A DNA stretch of 64,000 nucleotides from Pseudomonas sp. B21-015. Lineage in GTDB: Bacteria > Pseudomonadota > Gammaproteobacteria > Pseudomonadales > Pseudomonadaceae. The notes beneath the pieces are model-generated. The model did not search any database and was not told where the DNA came from. It saw only the letters and a program-made list of their open reading frames with translations. Location: assembly GCF_024749285.1 (NCBI RefSeq), contig NZ_CP087196.1:3472001-3536000 (forward strand), read 5' to 3'. Below are positions 36,081-44,682 of this stretch, one piece after another (positions within the stretch are counted from its first letter, which is position 1; each line of letters starts with the position of its first letter). Made by a program: the position numbers and the translations under genes.

Positions 36081-38426
36081 TTACTGCGCGGCGATCTTCC
36101 CCGCTTTTTCATCCTGCTCGCGGATCGTCTGAGCCTGGTACTGCGGATCAGCCGTGATCTGCTGCTCGGTGAACGGCAACACACTCAACTGTTTCTTCGA
36201 AAAGGCCTGTGTCTGGTCCCGGGAATACTTCGACGCCGGGTCGCTGGACAACGAGAATGCCAGCAACCCCTGAACCTGCGGCCCCTTGTCATCGAACGTC
36301 ACCACCTGCAAATAGCTGGTGCCACTGACGACTTCACGTTTGCCGTCGGTTCTCGGCACGCTTTGAATGGCGTTATACACCCCCAGCGTGCCCGGCCCAC
36401 CGTGGATCGGCGTTTGCTCCCCGCCACTGCTGGCCACCTGGATATCGCCCCAGCGGCTGTCAGCCTTCAAGCCAAGGGTTTTGACCTTTTCTACCGAGGC
36501 CAGCATCGCCGTCCGGACCGCTTTGGCGACTTTCGGCCGTTCGATCGCCAGGCCACGTGGAGTGTGTTGCGGGTCCTTCGGATCGAACGCTACACGCCAG
36601 AGGTCAGGGATTCGCTGCAACGGCACCATGACATTCTGAAAGTGCACAAAGCCCAGCCCACTATCCAGATTCACACGGTGATCCCACGCCTTGAGGCTGG
36701 CACACAGCGGCGTCAGCGTCGGCGCATCGGGGCCGAGGTCCGCGGCACAGAATTGCAGCAGGTCCGGCATCACCAGGGCTGCCTGATACACCTGATCGTC
36801 CATCACCATGTGTTGCAGATCCGCCGCAGCGACAGGGCCGACCTTGTTCAAACTGCCCAGGCGCTCCAGTGCGAAACGCGAACGCAGCCCCAGTGGCTGG
36901 TTGTCCTGACTGATCAACGGCGAGAAACCGGTGAGCGGTTGTGCCGGGTTGGCCATCCAGGCCGAATCGTTGGAGTGCTGCACAAAATCCTTGCGCAGCA
37001 GTTGCGGCAATTTGTCTGCCGCATAAATACCTTTTTGCGCGGCGTGCGGGTCGATGTCCCAGGCGCAGGCGCTGTTGGAGCCATCGAGCAGGATCATCTG
37101 TAATCCGGCCCGTGGATCGCTGCATTTTGCCAACTTGTCGGCACTGACGTTCGGCACCACCGACAGGTTCATGTAAAGCGTCTGCCCCTGATCGTCCACC
37201 GCCAGGGTATTGACCCACGGGATCCCCTGAATCTTGTGCACCGAGGCCTGAAAATCCTTGAGGCTGGCGGCACGGTTCATCGCGGACCACTGCTGCAAGA
37301 CACGGTCGTTATCCAGGTTGGCATCGCGCAGGCTGTAGGCAAACTGGTTGTTCCAGTCCAGTTTTCCGGGCCATTGCACAATCGGGCCGAATTCCGAGCT
37401 ATAGACCACATGGGAAATCTGCCGGGTGTGGCCATCGGGTTGCTTCACGTTGACTGTCAGCGTCTGCTTTCTCATCGGCAAGGACTTGCCATCCAGCAAG
37501 TAACGGGTCGGGTCCTTTGGATCGAGTTGCAGGCGATACAGGGTGAAGTGCTTGGACGAATCCACGGTGTGGGTCCACGCCAGGTGCTGGTTGAACCCGA
37601 TGTTGATCATGGGCATACCTGGCAACGCAGCGCCCATGACGTCCAGTTTGCCGGGAATGGTCAGGTGCATCTGATAGAAACGCATCCCGCCCACCCAAGG
37701 GAAATGCGGGTTGGCCAGCAGCATTCCGCGGCCGTTGAACGAGCGCTCACTGCCGACCGCCACTGCGTTGCTGCCGCGATCCAGAGCGAACCGTTGCAGG
37801 CGCGAAGCCGCCAGCTGGAACGACGCCGGTTCGCCTGCCACATGAGCGACGGCTTTAGGCGGGGTGGCGCCGGCCAACGCTTCGGCAAACTGCCCCACGC
37901 CGCCTTCGACCAGCAGACGGCGGGTCAGCTTGACCACGTCCTGGGGGGTAATCGCGCGCACCCATTCCCCCTGGCATTGCTGCGGCAACCCCTGCACCCG
38001 ACGCTCTGCCAACGAACGGTTGTAACCCGCCACATAACCTTCGATGAGCTCACGGACTTCAAGCGTTTGCGCCTGCCAGAAGGTGGAGACAGCCAGTGGC
38101 GTGTTCAGCCAGCTGAAAAACAGATCGCTGGCCAGGTTCCCGCGCTCTTCGACCGTCAACAGGTCCGGGCCAAAATACCGTGAACGCTCGCCATTGACGG
38201 TGACGATCTCATTGGCCAGCAAGCACAGATTGTCCTGAGCGTAGGCATAGCCGATGCCGTAGCCGAGCCCACGCTCGTTTTCGGCCCGAATATGTGGCAC
38301 GCCGAAACCGGTTCGACGAATGTCGGCCGTCGCTTGCTCTGGCTGGCTACGCGCGTTTGCCGCAAGACTCAGCCCCAGAAACACACCCGCAAGGCTCAAC
38401 CTTGTTAACTGCCTGGAAATAATCAC
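36081..38426 (-). CDS. pvdQ: Acylase PvdQ (pyoverdine maturation / acyl-homoserine-lactone acylase)
   Basis: Periplasmic Ntn-hydrolase of about 781 residues. In P. aeruginosa PvdQ removes the fatty acid from the pyoverdine precursor and can also cleave long-chain AHLs. Seen: signal peptide (LSLAGVFLGLSLAANA), the alpha-chain region RTGFGVPHIRAENERGLGYGIGYAYAQDNLCLLA (in parts), the autoprocessing site RGSNAVAVGS with nucleophile Ser219 after Gly, then FPWVGGMRFYQMHLTIPG and NIGFNQHLAWTHTVD. Ser219 matches the known position of the PvdQ nucleophile within two residues. I chose GTG 38426 because AGGAG lies 5 bases upstream; the frame is open to 38615, but that part resembles non-coding DNA. Confidence 0.92.
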   Translation of the reverse strand: MIISRQLTRLSLAGVFLGLSLAANARSQPEQATADIRRTGFGVPHIRAENERGLGYGIGYAYAQDNLCLLANEIVTVNGERSRYFGPDLLTVEERGNLASDLFFSWLNTPLAVSTFWQAQTLEVRELIEGYVAGYNRSLAERRVQGLPQQCQGEWVRAITPQDVVKLTRRLLVEGGVGQFAEALAGATPPKAVAHVAGEPASFQLAASRLQRFALDRGSNAVAVGSERSFNGRGMLLANPHFPWVGGMRFYQMHLTIPGKLDVMGAALPGMPMINIGFNQHLAWTHTVDSSKHFTLYRLQLDPKDPTRYLLDGKSLPMRKQTLTVNVKQPDGHTRQISHVVYSSEFGPIVQWPGKLDWNNQFAYSLRDANLDNDRVLQQWSAMNRAASLKDFQASVHKIQGIPWVNTLAVDDQGQTLYMNLSVVPNVSADKLAKCSDPRAGLQMILLDGSNSACAWDIDPHAAQKGIYAADKLPQLLRKDFVQHSNDSAWMANPAQPLTGFSPLISQDNQPLGLRSRFALERLGSLNKVGPVAAADLQHMVMDDQVYQAALVMPDLLQFCAADLGPDAPTLTPLCASLKAWDHRVNLDSGLGFVHFQNVMVPLQRIPDLWRVAFDPKDPQHTPRGLAIERPKVAKAVRTAMLASVEKVKTLGLKADSRWGDIQVASSGGEQTPIHGGPGTLGVYNAIQSVPRTDGKREVVSGTSYLQVVTFDDKGPQVQGLLAFSLSSDPASKYSRDQTQAFSKKQLSVLPFTEQQITADPQYQAQTIREQDEKAGKIAAQ

Positions 38427-38477
38427 GCTCGCTCCTGATCGAAAAGACGTCTGACACGCAATGCGCCTCCCCTGAAA

Positions 38478-38500
38478 ACGAAGCAAGCGGCAAAAATTTA
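38478..38500 (-). promoter_or_regulatory. Possible PvdS-type iron-starvation promoter for pvdQ
   Basis: On the reverse strand TAAAT (38500-38496) is followed after 15 bases by CGT (38480-38478). The PvdS-dependent consensus is TAAAT, 16-17 bases, CGT, so the spacing is one short. It lies about 50 bases before the chosen GTG of pvdQ, a suitable place. It rests on a single short match. Confidence 0.35.
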
Positions 38501-38657
38501 AGCCTTTCAGGTCGCCCCACGCCCATCTCACGGGTTGCTGACGTAACGGCGACAAATTTTCTACATACGGTTCTTCATTATTTCCCTGCTCGTTCGTCTT
38601 ATTGGTTAAGAGCATCCATCACATTGTCCTGATCAGGCTCTGAAAAGGAGTTTTTGC

Positions 38658-39059
38658 ATGTACAACCCGCAACTGCCAACGGACGGTAGCCATGCGCCAA
38701 AGAACACCTCGATGGGTTCCGGCGTTTTCAATCAACAGACCGAACGCCACGGCAACGAACGGATCAGGTTTCTGCTCAAAAGCTTTGGCCTGCGAACCAG
38801 CCTGATTCGCCTGAAAGTCATCGACGCCTTGCTGACCGCCGCCGAAAGCGACCGCAGCCTGGGCGTGCGCGGCGTGCACAGCCACTTGCTGGACCTGGAC
38901 ATTCCCCTGTCCTTTCTCAGTGTCCGCGAAGTGTTGAAACGCTTGTGCGGTGAAGGCGTGATTACCCTCAACCCAGACAAAAGCTACAGCCTGCATCCAC
39001 AGGCTGCCGCCGTCCTTTATAGCGAGCCATCCGGCCGGGGGGCGTCGCTCAAGGCTTGA
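38658..39059 (+). CDS. Fur-like DNA-binding protein without metal/dimerisation domain
   Basis: Protein of 133 residues resembling only the N-terminal winged helix of Fur-family repressors: LLKSFGLRTSLIRLKVIDALL (in parts, residues 39-59), then VRGVHSHLLDLDIPLSFLSVREVLKRLCGEGVITLNPDKSYSLHP, with the recognition-helix position SVREVLKRL. It lacks the His/Cys-rich C-terminal metal-binding and dimerisation part. Databases carry similar Pseudomonas proteins as Fe2+/Zn2+ uptake regulation protein. ATG at 38658 follows AAGGAG. It is divergent from pvdQ (about 230 bases apart). Its 3' end overlaps the next, convergent gene by 11 bases. Confidence 0.78.
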   Translation: MYNPQLPTDGSHAPKNTSMGSGVFNQQTERHGNERIRFLLKSFGLRTSLIRLKVIDALLTAAESDRSLGVRGVHSHLLDLDIPLSFLSVREVLKRLCGEGVITLNPDKSYSLHPQAAAVLYSEPSGRGASLKA

Positions 39060-39237
39060 CCTTGCGACGCATCACGCCATTGATGACCACCACGACCACC
39101 GCCACGCCAATGGCGATGTACTGGAACAGCTTCTCTGTGATGATCCCTGCGTTTTGCAGCCAGGAGAGGCCGAACATGATCCCCAGTACCACCAGGGAGA
39201 TCAGAATCGAGTATTTCAAACGTTGCGACTGGGTCAT
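39049..39237 (-). CDS. Small membrane protein with two hydrophobic helices
   Basis: 62 residues: two TM segments (about 12-29 YSILISLVVLGIMFGLSW in part, and 42-54 YIAIGVAVVVVVI) and a basic C-terminus RRKVKP, so both ends should be cytoplasmic. ATG at 39237 follows AGGAAC; an in-frame GTG at 39255 is less well supported. No family recognised. The last 11 bases overlap the Fur-like gene in a convergent arrangement. Confidence 0.72.
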   Translation of the reverse strand: MTQSQRLKYSILISLVVLGIMFGLSWLQNAGIITEKLFQYIAIGVAVVVVVINGVMRRKVKP

Positions 39238-39394
39238 TGCGGGTTCCTGAACCAAAAAATGTATCCGGTTTGCATCCGGCTGCTTACCAAGCCTCTACCG
39301 TTGCGTGGGAATGAGGGGCTGCAAACGGGGTCTCATGTTACAGCCGATGAAGAGTTTTGACTTCATTGCGGCGATAACCATGAGGATTTTGAAA

Positions 39395-39532
39395 ATGCTC
39401 CGTCGAATCACACTGCTGATTCCCCTGCTTGCGCTCCTGACCTTGAGTGGCTGCATCATTTTCCCCCACGGCGGCTGGCATGGCGGCCACCATTATGACC
39501 GTGGCGGACCGGGCTACTATCAGCATCGTTAA
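39395..39532 (+). CDS. Very small His/Gly-rich lipoprotein
   Basis: 45-residue predicted lipoprotein: MLRRITLLIPLLALLTLSGC with lipobox LSGC (Cys20), followed by IIFPHGGWHGGHHYDRGGPGYYQHR (in parts), rich in His, Gly, Tyr. The ATG at 39395 has TGAGGA 9 bases upstream; earlier in-frame ATGs exist at 39380 and 39305. The His cluster could bind metal, which would fit a neighbourhood of iron genes, but that is inference. Function unknown. Confidence 0.65.
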   Translation: MLRRITLLIPLLALLTLSGCIIFPHGGWHGGHHYDRGGPGYYQHR

Positions 39533-39823
39533 CGTTAAATTACTTTCTTTACGAGTGAAAAACTTACCACTCGCCGAAGAACTTATCCTACAAGCCGTGT
39601 ACAAATGCCTGCTCTATAACGGGCATTTTGCTTATAGGACTATTCTTATTCGACTGTAATTTTATTTACAAAGCCCCACTCTTTTTTTCCCTAAACTTCC
39701 AGCCAGACACATAACGAAAGATATGGAAACTTTTAGCCTCAAATAAGCCCATGAAATTATTCATGAACCATGACTACTCTTGGCCTGCTGCCTTATCAAA
39801 CTTCCAGCACCAACAGGAACGTC
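39533..39823. other. AT-rich leader of the LuxE/LuxC operon
   Basis: About 290 bases that are clearly richer in A+T than the surroundings, for example 39600-39680, with TTGCTTATAGGACTATTC near 39629. I see no gene with a ribosome binding site. The composition change marks the left border of the accessory operon that follows and would be compatible with horizontal acquisition and H-NS-like (MvaT) binding. Confidence 0.5.
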
Positions 39824-41065
39824 ATGCACAAGCCTTTGATAGATATAAGCCCGCCTCGATTACTTGGGTTTTGTCTTGCAATCACTCTTTTCGAACTTCT
39901 GACTTATATGGCCAGCGATATGATCATGCCGGCCATGTTGACTGTAACCCATCAACTGGATGCCACCCCGAACCACGTTCCTTATGCCTTCAATCTTTAC
40001 TTGATTGGCGGCATTCTTCTGCAATGGCTTATCGGTCCGCTGTCCGATCACTTCGGTCGTCGCACGATGCTGCTCATCGGTTGTGCGGTGTTCTCTCTGG
40101 CCTGTGCCTCAGCGTTCCATGTGCAGAGCATCCTTGCCTTCAACGGCTTGCGCCTGATTCAGGGCATGGGGTTGGGATTCGTCATCGCTGTCAGTTATCC
40201 AGCCCTGCAAGAAGTTTTCTGCGAAGCCGACGCGGTAAAAATCATGGCGTTGCTGGGGAACGTTGCGCTGCTCTCCCCGCTGCTCGGCCCCCTGCTCGGC
40301 AGCCTGGCACTGGAATGGCTTTCCTGGCGGGAGTTGTTTTTAGTGTTGGGTGTCGGCGGCGCGACGGTCTGGCTCGGGCTTTACCTGTTCATGCCGGAAA
40401 CCGTGGGCACCTTGCGCCATGACGGTCAACAATTGGCTGCTGTGCCCTTTGAATGGGGCGGCACCGTGCGCCGATACGCCGCTTTGCTCACCAACACGCC
40501 ATTCCTGAGCGCTGCCGTCGCCCTGGGACTCATGAGCCTGCCGTTGATTGCCTGGATCGGCTTGGCGCCACTCTTGCTGATCCAGAGCCAGGGGCTTTCT
40601 CCTCTGCAGTATGGCCTGTGGCAAATCCCGGTATTTGCGGCCGTCATTCTCGGCAATCTGATACTCAACCGATTGATTGCCAACACTGAACTGCCCCAAC
40701 TGATCCGATACGCGCTCTGGCCATTTTGCGGCGGGCTCATTGCCTTGGTCGCCATCACGTTCACCGGCGCTTCAACGGTACTGCTGATCAGTGGCCTGTC
40801 GATATATGCCATCGGTCTTGGCATGAGCAATGCCGCGCTGTACCGGCTTGCCCTGTTTTCCAGCGACGACAGCAAAGGCCTGGTCTCGGCCATGATCGGC
40901 ATGCTCTCCATCGCCGTCATGGGTAGTGGCGGCTCGATTCTCGCGGCACTGGGTGCCGCTGACAGCCTTGAAGCCTTCGCCCTGATGGCCGGTCTCATGG
41001 GGCTCTTGTGCCTGTTGCCCTTGCGACTGTTTCTGCGGCGCTCTCACATCGCGCTGGCCGTCTGA
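39824..41065 (+). CDS. MdfA-like MFS multidrug/metabolite exporter
   Basis: Twelve-helix major facilitator of 413 residues. TM1 reads LFELLTYMASDMIMPAM, with Glu24 and Asp32 at the same spacing as the two membrane acids of E. coli MdfA that bind protons and drugs. Motif A is seen at GPLSDHFGRRTMLLIG (about residues 73-88) and the antiporter-type GLRLIQGMGLGFVIAVSYPALQE in TM4. ATG at 39824 follows AGGA; an upstream in-frame start at 39770 lacks a site. It is the first gene of a five-gene operon, and a 21-base gap leads to the LuxE-like gene. Probably exports, or protects from, the operon's product. Confidence 0.88.
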   Translation: MHKPLIDISPPRLLGFCLAITLFELLTYMASDMIMPAMLTVTHQLDATPNHVPYAFNLYLIGGILLQWLIGPLSDHFGRRTMLLIGCAVFSLACASAFHVQSILAFNGLRLIQGMGLGFVIAVSYPALQEVFCEADAVKIMALLGNVALLSPLLGPLLGSLALEWLSWRELFLVLGVGGATVWLGLYLFMPETVGTLRHDGQQLAAVPFEWGGTVRRYAALLTNTPFLSAAVALGLMSLPLIAWIGLAPLLLIQSQGLSPLQYGLWQIPVFAAVILGNLILNRLIANTELPQLIRYALWPFCGGLIALVAITFTGASTVLLISGLSIYAIGLGMSNAALYRLALFSSDDSKGLVSAMIGMLSIAVMGSGGSILAALGAADSLEAFALMAGLMGLLCLLPLRLFLRRSHIALAV

Positions 41066-41086
41066 CACCACCCAATAGGTCTTTTG

Positions 41087-42217
41087 ATGATCCATCTACC
41101 CCACACCGATGCGCTTTGCGCGTTAACGCAACCCTATTGTCTGGACTCCGTGCCGGAAGGCCTGTTCGACCGGGCCATGGGCGAAATCAGCCTGTTTCAT
41201 TGCCATCACACGCCTGGATACGAACGCTGGCTGAACGCCAATGATCTCGATGCCCACGCCCTGGAAACACTGGATGACTGGTCAAGGCTGCCACCGATTT
41301 TTGCCAATTACTTCAAACGTCACTTGGTGTTCGGCCCTACAGGCGAAGACGCGCTGGAGCTGACATCGTCCGGCACCAGCGGCCAGAAGAGTCGCATGCG
41401 CTACGATCATCGCAGCATGGCCGCGGCACAAGGCATGGTAAGCCACATTTTCCGGCATTACGGCTGGGATACCCCGGACAGCCCCTGCAATTACCTCCTG
41501 CTGAGCTACGAGCCCGAGTCTGCCATCACGTTGGGAACGGCCTACACCGATCAGTTTCTTTGCAGCTATGCCCCCGTCAACCGAGTCGTGTACGGCTTGC
41601 GCGTCACCGGCAAAGGCCACGAATTCGACCTTTTCGGTGTGATTCGTGCCTTGCAGGAGTTTGCCGAAGAAGGATTGCCCGTTCGCATTCTCGGTTTTCC
41701 GGCGTTCCTTTCCCATGCGCTTCAACGCATGGAGGACACCTGTGTGGCCGATTTGCAGTTGCCTGCCCAGTCACTGGTGTTTCTGGGGGGTGGCTGGAAA
41801 ACCCAGGCAGCACAGGAAATTCCCCTGCATCGGTTGTATGCCCGAATCAACCGGCAATTGGGTATCGACCTGTCCCGCTGTCGGGACGGTTACGGCGCCG
41901 TAGAGCATGCCGTGCCCTATATCCAGTGTGCCCACCATCATTTTCATGTACCGATTTACTCGAAGGTTTTCGTGCGCAACCCATCCTGTTTCACGGTCCA
42001 GCCATACGGCCAGCGTGGCTTGCTGGAGTTCGTCTCACCGTACATTTCGTCCAGCCCTGCCCATGCTGTGGTCATGGGCGATCTGGCGTCATTGCACCCC
42101 GGCACAAGTTGCGGATGCGGCCTGACGACCGATTGGTTCGAGTTGCATGGACGTGCCGGCACCACCACCAGTCGCAGCTGTGCCATGGCCGCTTCTGAAC
42201 TGATCGGAGGCGTTTGA
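41087..42217 (+). CDS. LuxE/PaaK-family acyl-protein synthetase-like enzyme
   Basis: 376 residues with the LuxE fold (PF04443 type). LuxE activates a fatty acid with ATP and carries it as a thioester before LuxC reduces it. Seen: the adenylation phosphate loop LTSSGTSGQKSRM (about residues 92-104), GGGWKTQ (about 240), the acid-binding motif YGAVEHAVPY (about 269-278) and a late GDLASLHPGTSCGCG with a Cys pair that may bind Zn as in PaaK-like proteins. ATG at 41087 follows AGGT. It lies one base before the LuxC-PaaK fusion gene, so coupling is likely. The acyl substrate is unknown. Confidence 0.86.
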   Translation: MIHLPHTDALCALTQPYCLDSVPEGLFDRAMGEISLFHCHHTPGYERWLNANDLDAHALETLDDWSRLPPIFANYFKRHLVFGPTGEDALELTSSGTSGQKSRMRYDHRSMAAAQGMVSHIFRHYGWDTPDSPCNYLLLSYEPESAITLGTAYTDQFLCSYAPVNRVVYGLRVTGKGHEFDLFGVIRALQEFAEEGLPVRILGFPAFLSHALQRMEDTCVADLQLPAQSLVFLGGGWKTQAAQEIPLHRLYARINRQLGIDLSRCRDGYGAVEHAVPYIQCAHHHFHVPIYSKVFVRNPSCFTVQPYGQRGLLEFVSPYISSSPAHAVVMGDLASLHPGTSCGCGLTTDWFELHGRAGTTTSRSCAMAASELIGGV

Positions 42218-42218
42218 T

Positions 42219-44621
42219 ATGTACCTGATCAATGGCCAGTTGCGTGACGACGTCACCCCGGAAAGCGCCCTGGAACTCCTTCGGAAATCATTGCCTCGAC
42301 TGCTTTCTTCACCGATCGATAGCGACACCGTCATCGAGTCCGCCGCTCACTTTGCCACGCAGTTGCAAACTCGTAGCCTGGATCTGTCCCTCGACGATGA
42401 TCAATACCAGGGGCTCATCGATTTCTGCCAACGCAGCAACCTGAGCACTAAACTTGAGCGGGAACTGGGCCAGCAACCGCGTTCGCTGCGACGCATCGAT
42501 TACCGCCAGCCGAGCTTCGAAAGCTGGCATCCGTTGGGGCTGGTGGTGCATATCACCCCGGGCAATGCGCCGATGCTGGCGTTCTGCGCGATCCTCGAAA
42601 GCCTGTTGGCCGGCAACATCAACTGGCTTCGCCCCAGCTCCAGCGATCAGGGTTTGACCGCGCGGTTGCTCGCCGCGCTTGCGCGGTGCGACACCAGCGG
42701 CAGACTGGCCGAATTCGTAGCGGTTCTGCCGGTGAACACCTCTTGCATCGCTCAACTCTGCGCCAAGGCCGACGGGGTATCCGCCTGGGGCGCAGAAACG
42801 GCGCTTAAAGCGATCCGTCAGCAAATCCCGGCCGGCTGTCGCTGGATCGATTGGGGTCACAAGGTCAGCTTCGCCTATCTGTCACCTGACGCGGCGACCC
42901 CTTCGGCGCTCGACGCGTTGGCGGATGAAGTCTGCCTTCTGGATCAACAAGCGTGCTCCAGCCCTCAATGGGTACTGGTGGACAGCAACGATCCGGTGGT
43001 CCTGCGCGACCTGGGAGAACGTCTGGCCGAAGCGTTCAAACGCCGCGCCCTCCACTGGCCGGCGTTGGTGCCGACAGACCAGGAAGCTTCGGAAATCACC
43101 ACTCGCACTGCCATGGCGCAGCTCGATCAATGCTTCAACCATCAGACCGGTCAGGTGTGGGCCGGTCCCGGATGGCGTGTCATCTGGGAGCATCACCAGA
43201 CGCTCGCGCCGTCGCCGCTGTTTCGTACGATTCTGCTCAAACCAGTGCCGCGGTCTCTGCTCACCGAAACGCTGCAGCCCTGGCGCGCTGTCCTGCAAAG
43301 CTGCGCGTTGATGTGCCCCTTGGCAGAAACCCCCGCGCTCGTTCGAACATTGGTCAATGCCGGCGTCAGCCGCATTGCGCCTTGCGAGTCGATCCATGAC
43401 GGCTACGCCGGTGAGCCCCACGATGGCGTCTACGCACTGTCGCGCCTGAGTCGCCGTCTATCGGTGAGTTTGCCCCCGGATGTCTTGACGGGCCGTGCAA
43501 CGCTCGACCCGGTTCCGTCTGCCCCCGACAGGGCCCATGGCCCGATCATGGACAAAAACGCCTTCACGACCCAGCCAATCGGCCCAGAAGCACAGCTGTA
43601 CTTCCGCTCCGGCGGTAGTAGCGGGACCCCGGCCCTGGCCGGTTTCAGCTATCGCGACTTTCAACGGCAAATGCGTGCCGCAGCGGATGGCATGTTCTGC
43701 GTCGGGCTCGATCCGTCACAGGACCGGGTGATGAACCTGTTCTACGGCGGCAACCTCTATGGTGGTTTTTTCAGTTTTTCAAACATTCTCGAGCAGATGG
43801 ACGTTGTGCATTTGCCCATGGGCGCGCCCCAGGACGATGACTTTAGCGAAGTCGCCCGACTGATCGTGGAGCAGCGTGTCAACGTGCTGATCGGCATGCC
43901 CAGTACGCTGCATCGCTTGTTCCTCAAAGAGCAGGCCCGACTTCACGCCTATGCCGGTATCGGCAAAGTATTCCTTGGCGGCGAGCATCCGGGAGAGGCC
44001 AGCCGGCGTCTGATGGAAAGCTGTGGGGTGTCGACGATTCGCTCTGCCCTTTATGGCTCCGTCGATGCAGGCCCCCTGGGGCATGCCTGTCGGGCAACGG
44101 CGGACGGCGTGTTTCACTTGATGTGCGAAACCCAGCATCTGGAAATCGTTCAGCTCGAACAGGATGTGCCGGTGCAGGCCAATGAGATCGGCCGCCTGCT
44201 GTTTACGTCCCGCGCCCGGCAAGGTCAGCACGTGCACCGATATGACATCGGCGACACCGGGCGCTGGATACCTGGAGCCTGCCCGTGCGGACTGGAGACG
44301 CCACGATTCGAACTGCTGCAACGGCACGGCAAACTGGTGCGGATTGGCACGGAATTCATTTCCCCTTCGGCGCTGGAACACAGCGTGGCAATACCGATTC
44401 AAATTGTTCTGGACCACACCGCCGACGGGATCGAACGAATGCGCGTTCTAGCGGATGCGGACCCCGCCTGGGTACACGAAAGGCTGCTGACTCACGAAGC
44501 CTTGGCGAATGCGGTGAGTTCTGCACTTTTAGTTGTGGAAGTGACAGCGTGCGCCGAACACTCATTCACCCGAAACAAACACAGCGGAAAAAATCCATTA
44601 GTTATCGACCGACGAAAATAA
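42219..44621 (+). CDS. LuxC-like acyl reductase fused to a PaaK-like adenylation domain
   Basis: 800-residue fusion. Residues about 1-430 match LuxC (acyl-CoA/acyl-protein reductase): GLVVHITPGNAPMLAFCAILESLLAGN (parts, about 107-135) for nucleotide binding, and catalytic Cys246 in DQQACSSPQW. Residues about 445-800 match PaaK/LuxE adenylating enzymes: YFRSGGSSGTPAL (about 460-472), NLFYGGNLYGGFF, VNVLIGMPSTLHRLF, FLGGEHPG, YGSVDAGPLGHAC (about 612-624) and YDIGDTGRWIPGACPCG. Such a fusion would activate an acid and reduce it to an aldehyde in one polypeptide. GGAGG precedes the ATG. The C-terminal domain is paralogous to the next gene. Confidence 0.86.
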   Translation: MYLINGQLRDDVTPESALELLRKSLPRLLSSPIDSDTVIESAAHFATQLQTRSLDLSLDDDQYQGLIDFCQRSNLSTKLERELGQQPRSLRRIDYRQPSFESWHPLGLVVHITPGNAPMLAFCAILESLLAGNINWLRPSSSDQGLTARLLAALARCDTSGRLAEFVAVLPVNTSCIAQLCAKADGVSAWGAETALKAIRQQIPAGCRWIDWGHKVSFAYLSPDAATPSALDALADEVCLLDQQACSSPQWVLVDSNDPVVLRDLGERLAEAFKRRALHWPALVPTDQEASEITTRTAMAQLDQCFNHQTGQVWAGPGWRVIWEHHQTLAPSPLFRTILLKPVPRSLLTETLQPWRAVLQSCALMCPLAETPALVRTLVNAGVSRIAPCESIHDGYAGEPHDGVYALSRLSRRLSVSLPPDVLTGRATLDPVPSAPDRAHGPIMDKNAFTTQPIGPEAQLYFRSGGSSGTPALAGFSYRDFQRQMRAAADGMFCVGLDPSQDRVMNLFYGGNLYGGFFSFSNILEQMDVVHLPMGAPQDDDFSEVARLIVEQRVNVLIGMPSTLHRLFLKEQARLHAYAGIGKVFLGGEHPGEASRRLMESCGVSTIRSALYGSVDAGPLGHACRATADGVFHLMCETQHLEIVQLEQDVPVQANEIGRLLFTSRARQGQHVHRYDIGDTGRWIPGACPCGLETPRFELLQRHGKLVRIGTEFISPSALEHSVAIPIQIVLDHTADGIERMRVLADADPAWVHERLLTHEALANAVSSALLVVEVTACAEHSFTRNKHSGKNPLVIDRRK

Positions 44622-44682
44622 AAACAAACAACGTTAGCTATGTTCTTTTAATCAAGATGCCTGATATAAAAAAGAGACCCCA

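Noticed and set aside
38427..38615. 63-residue extension of PvdQ to an upstream ATG
   Set aside because: The GTG at 38426 has a good AGGAG site directly before a signal peptide; the extension would bury that signal peptide.
40426..40998. Reverse-strand 190-codon frame opposite the MdfA-like gene
   Set aside because: It lies entirely antisense to a gene with clear MFS motifs; no ribosome binding site or recognisable domain.
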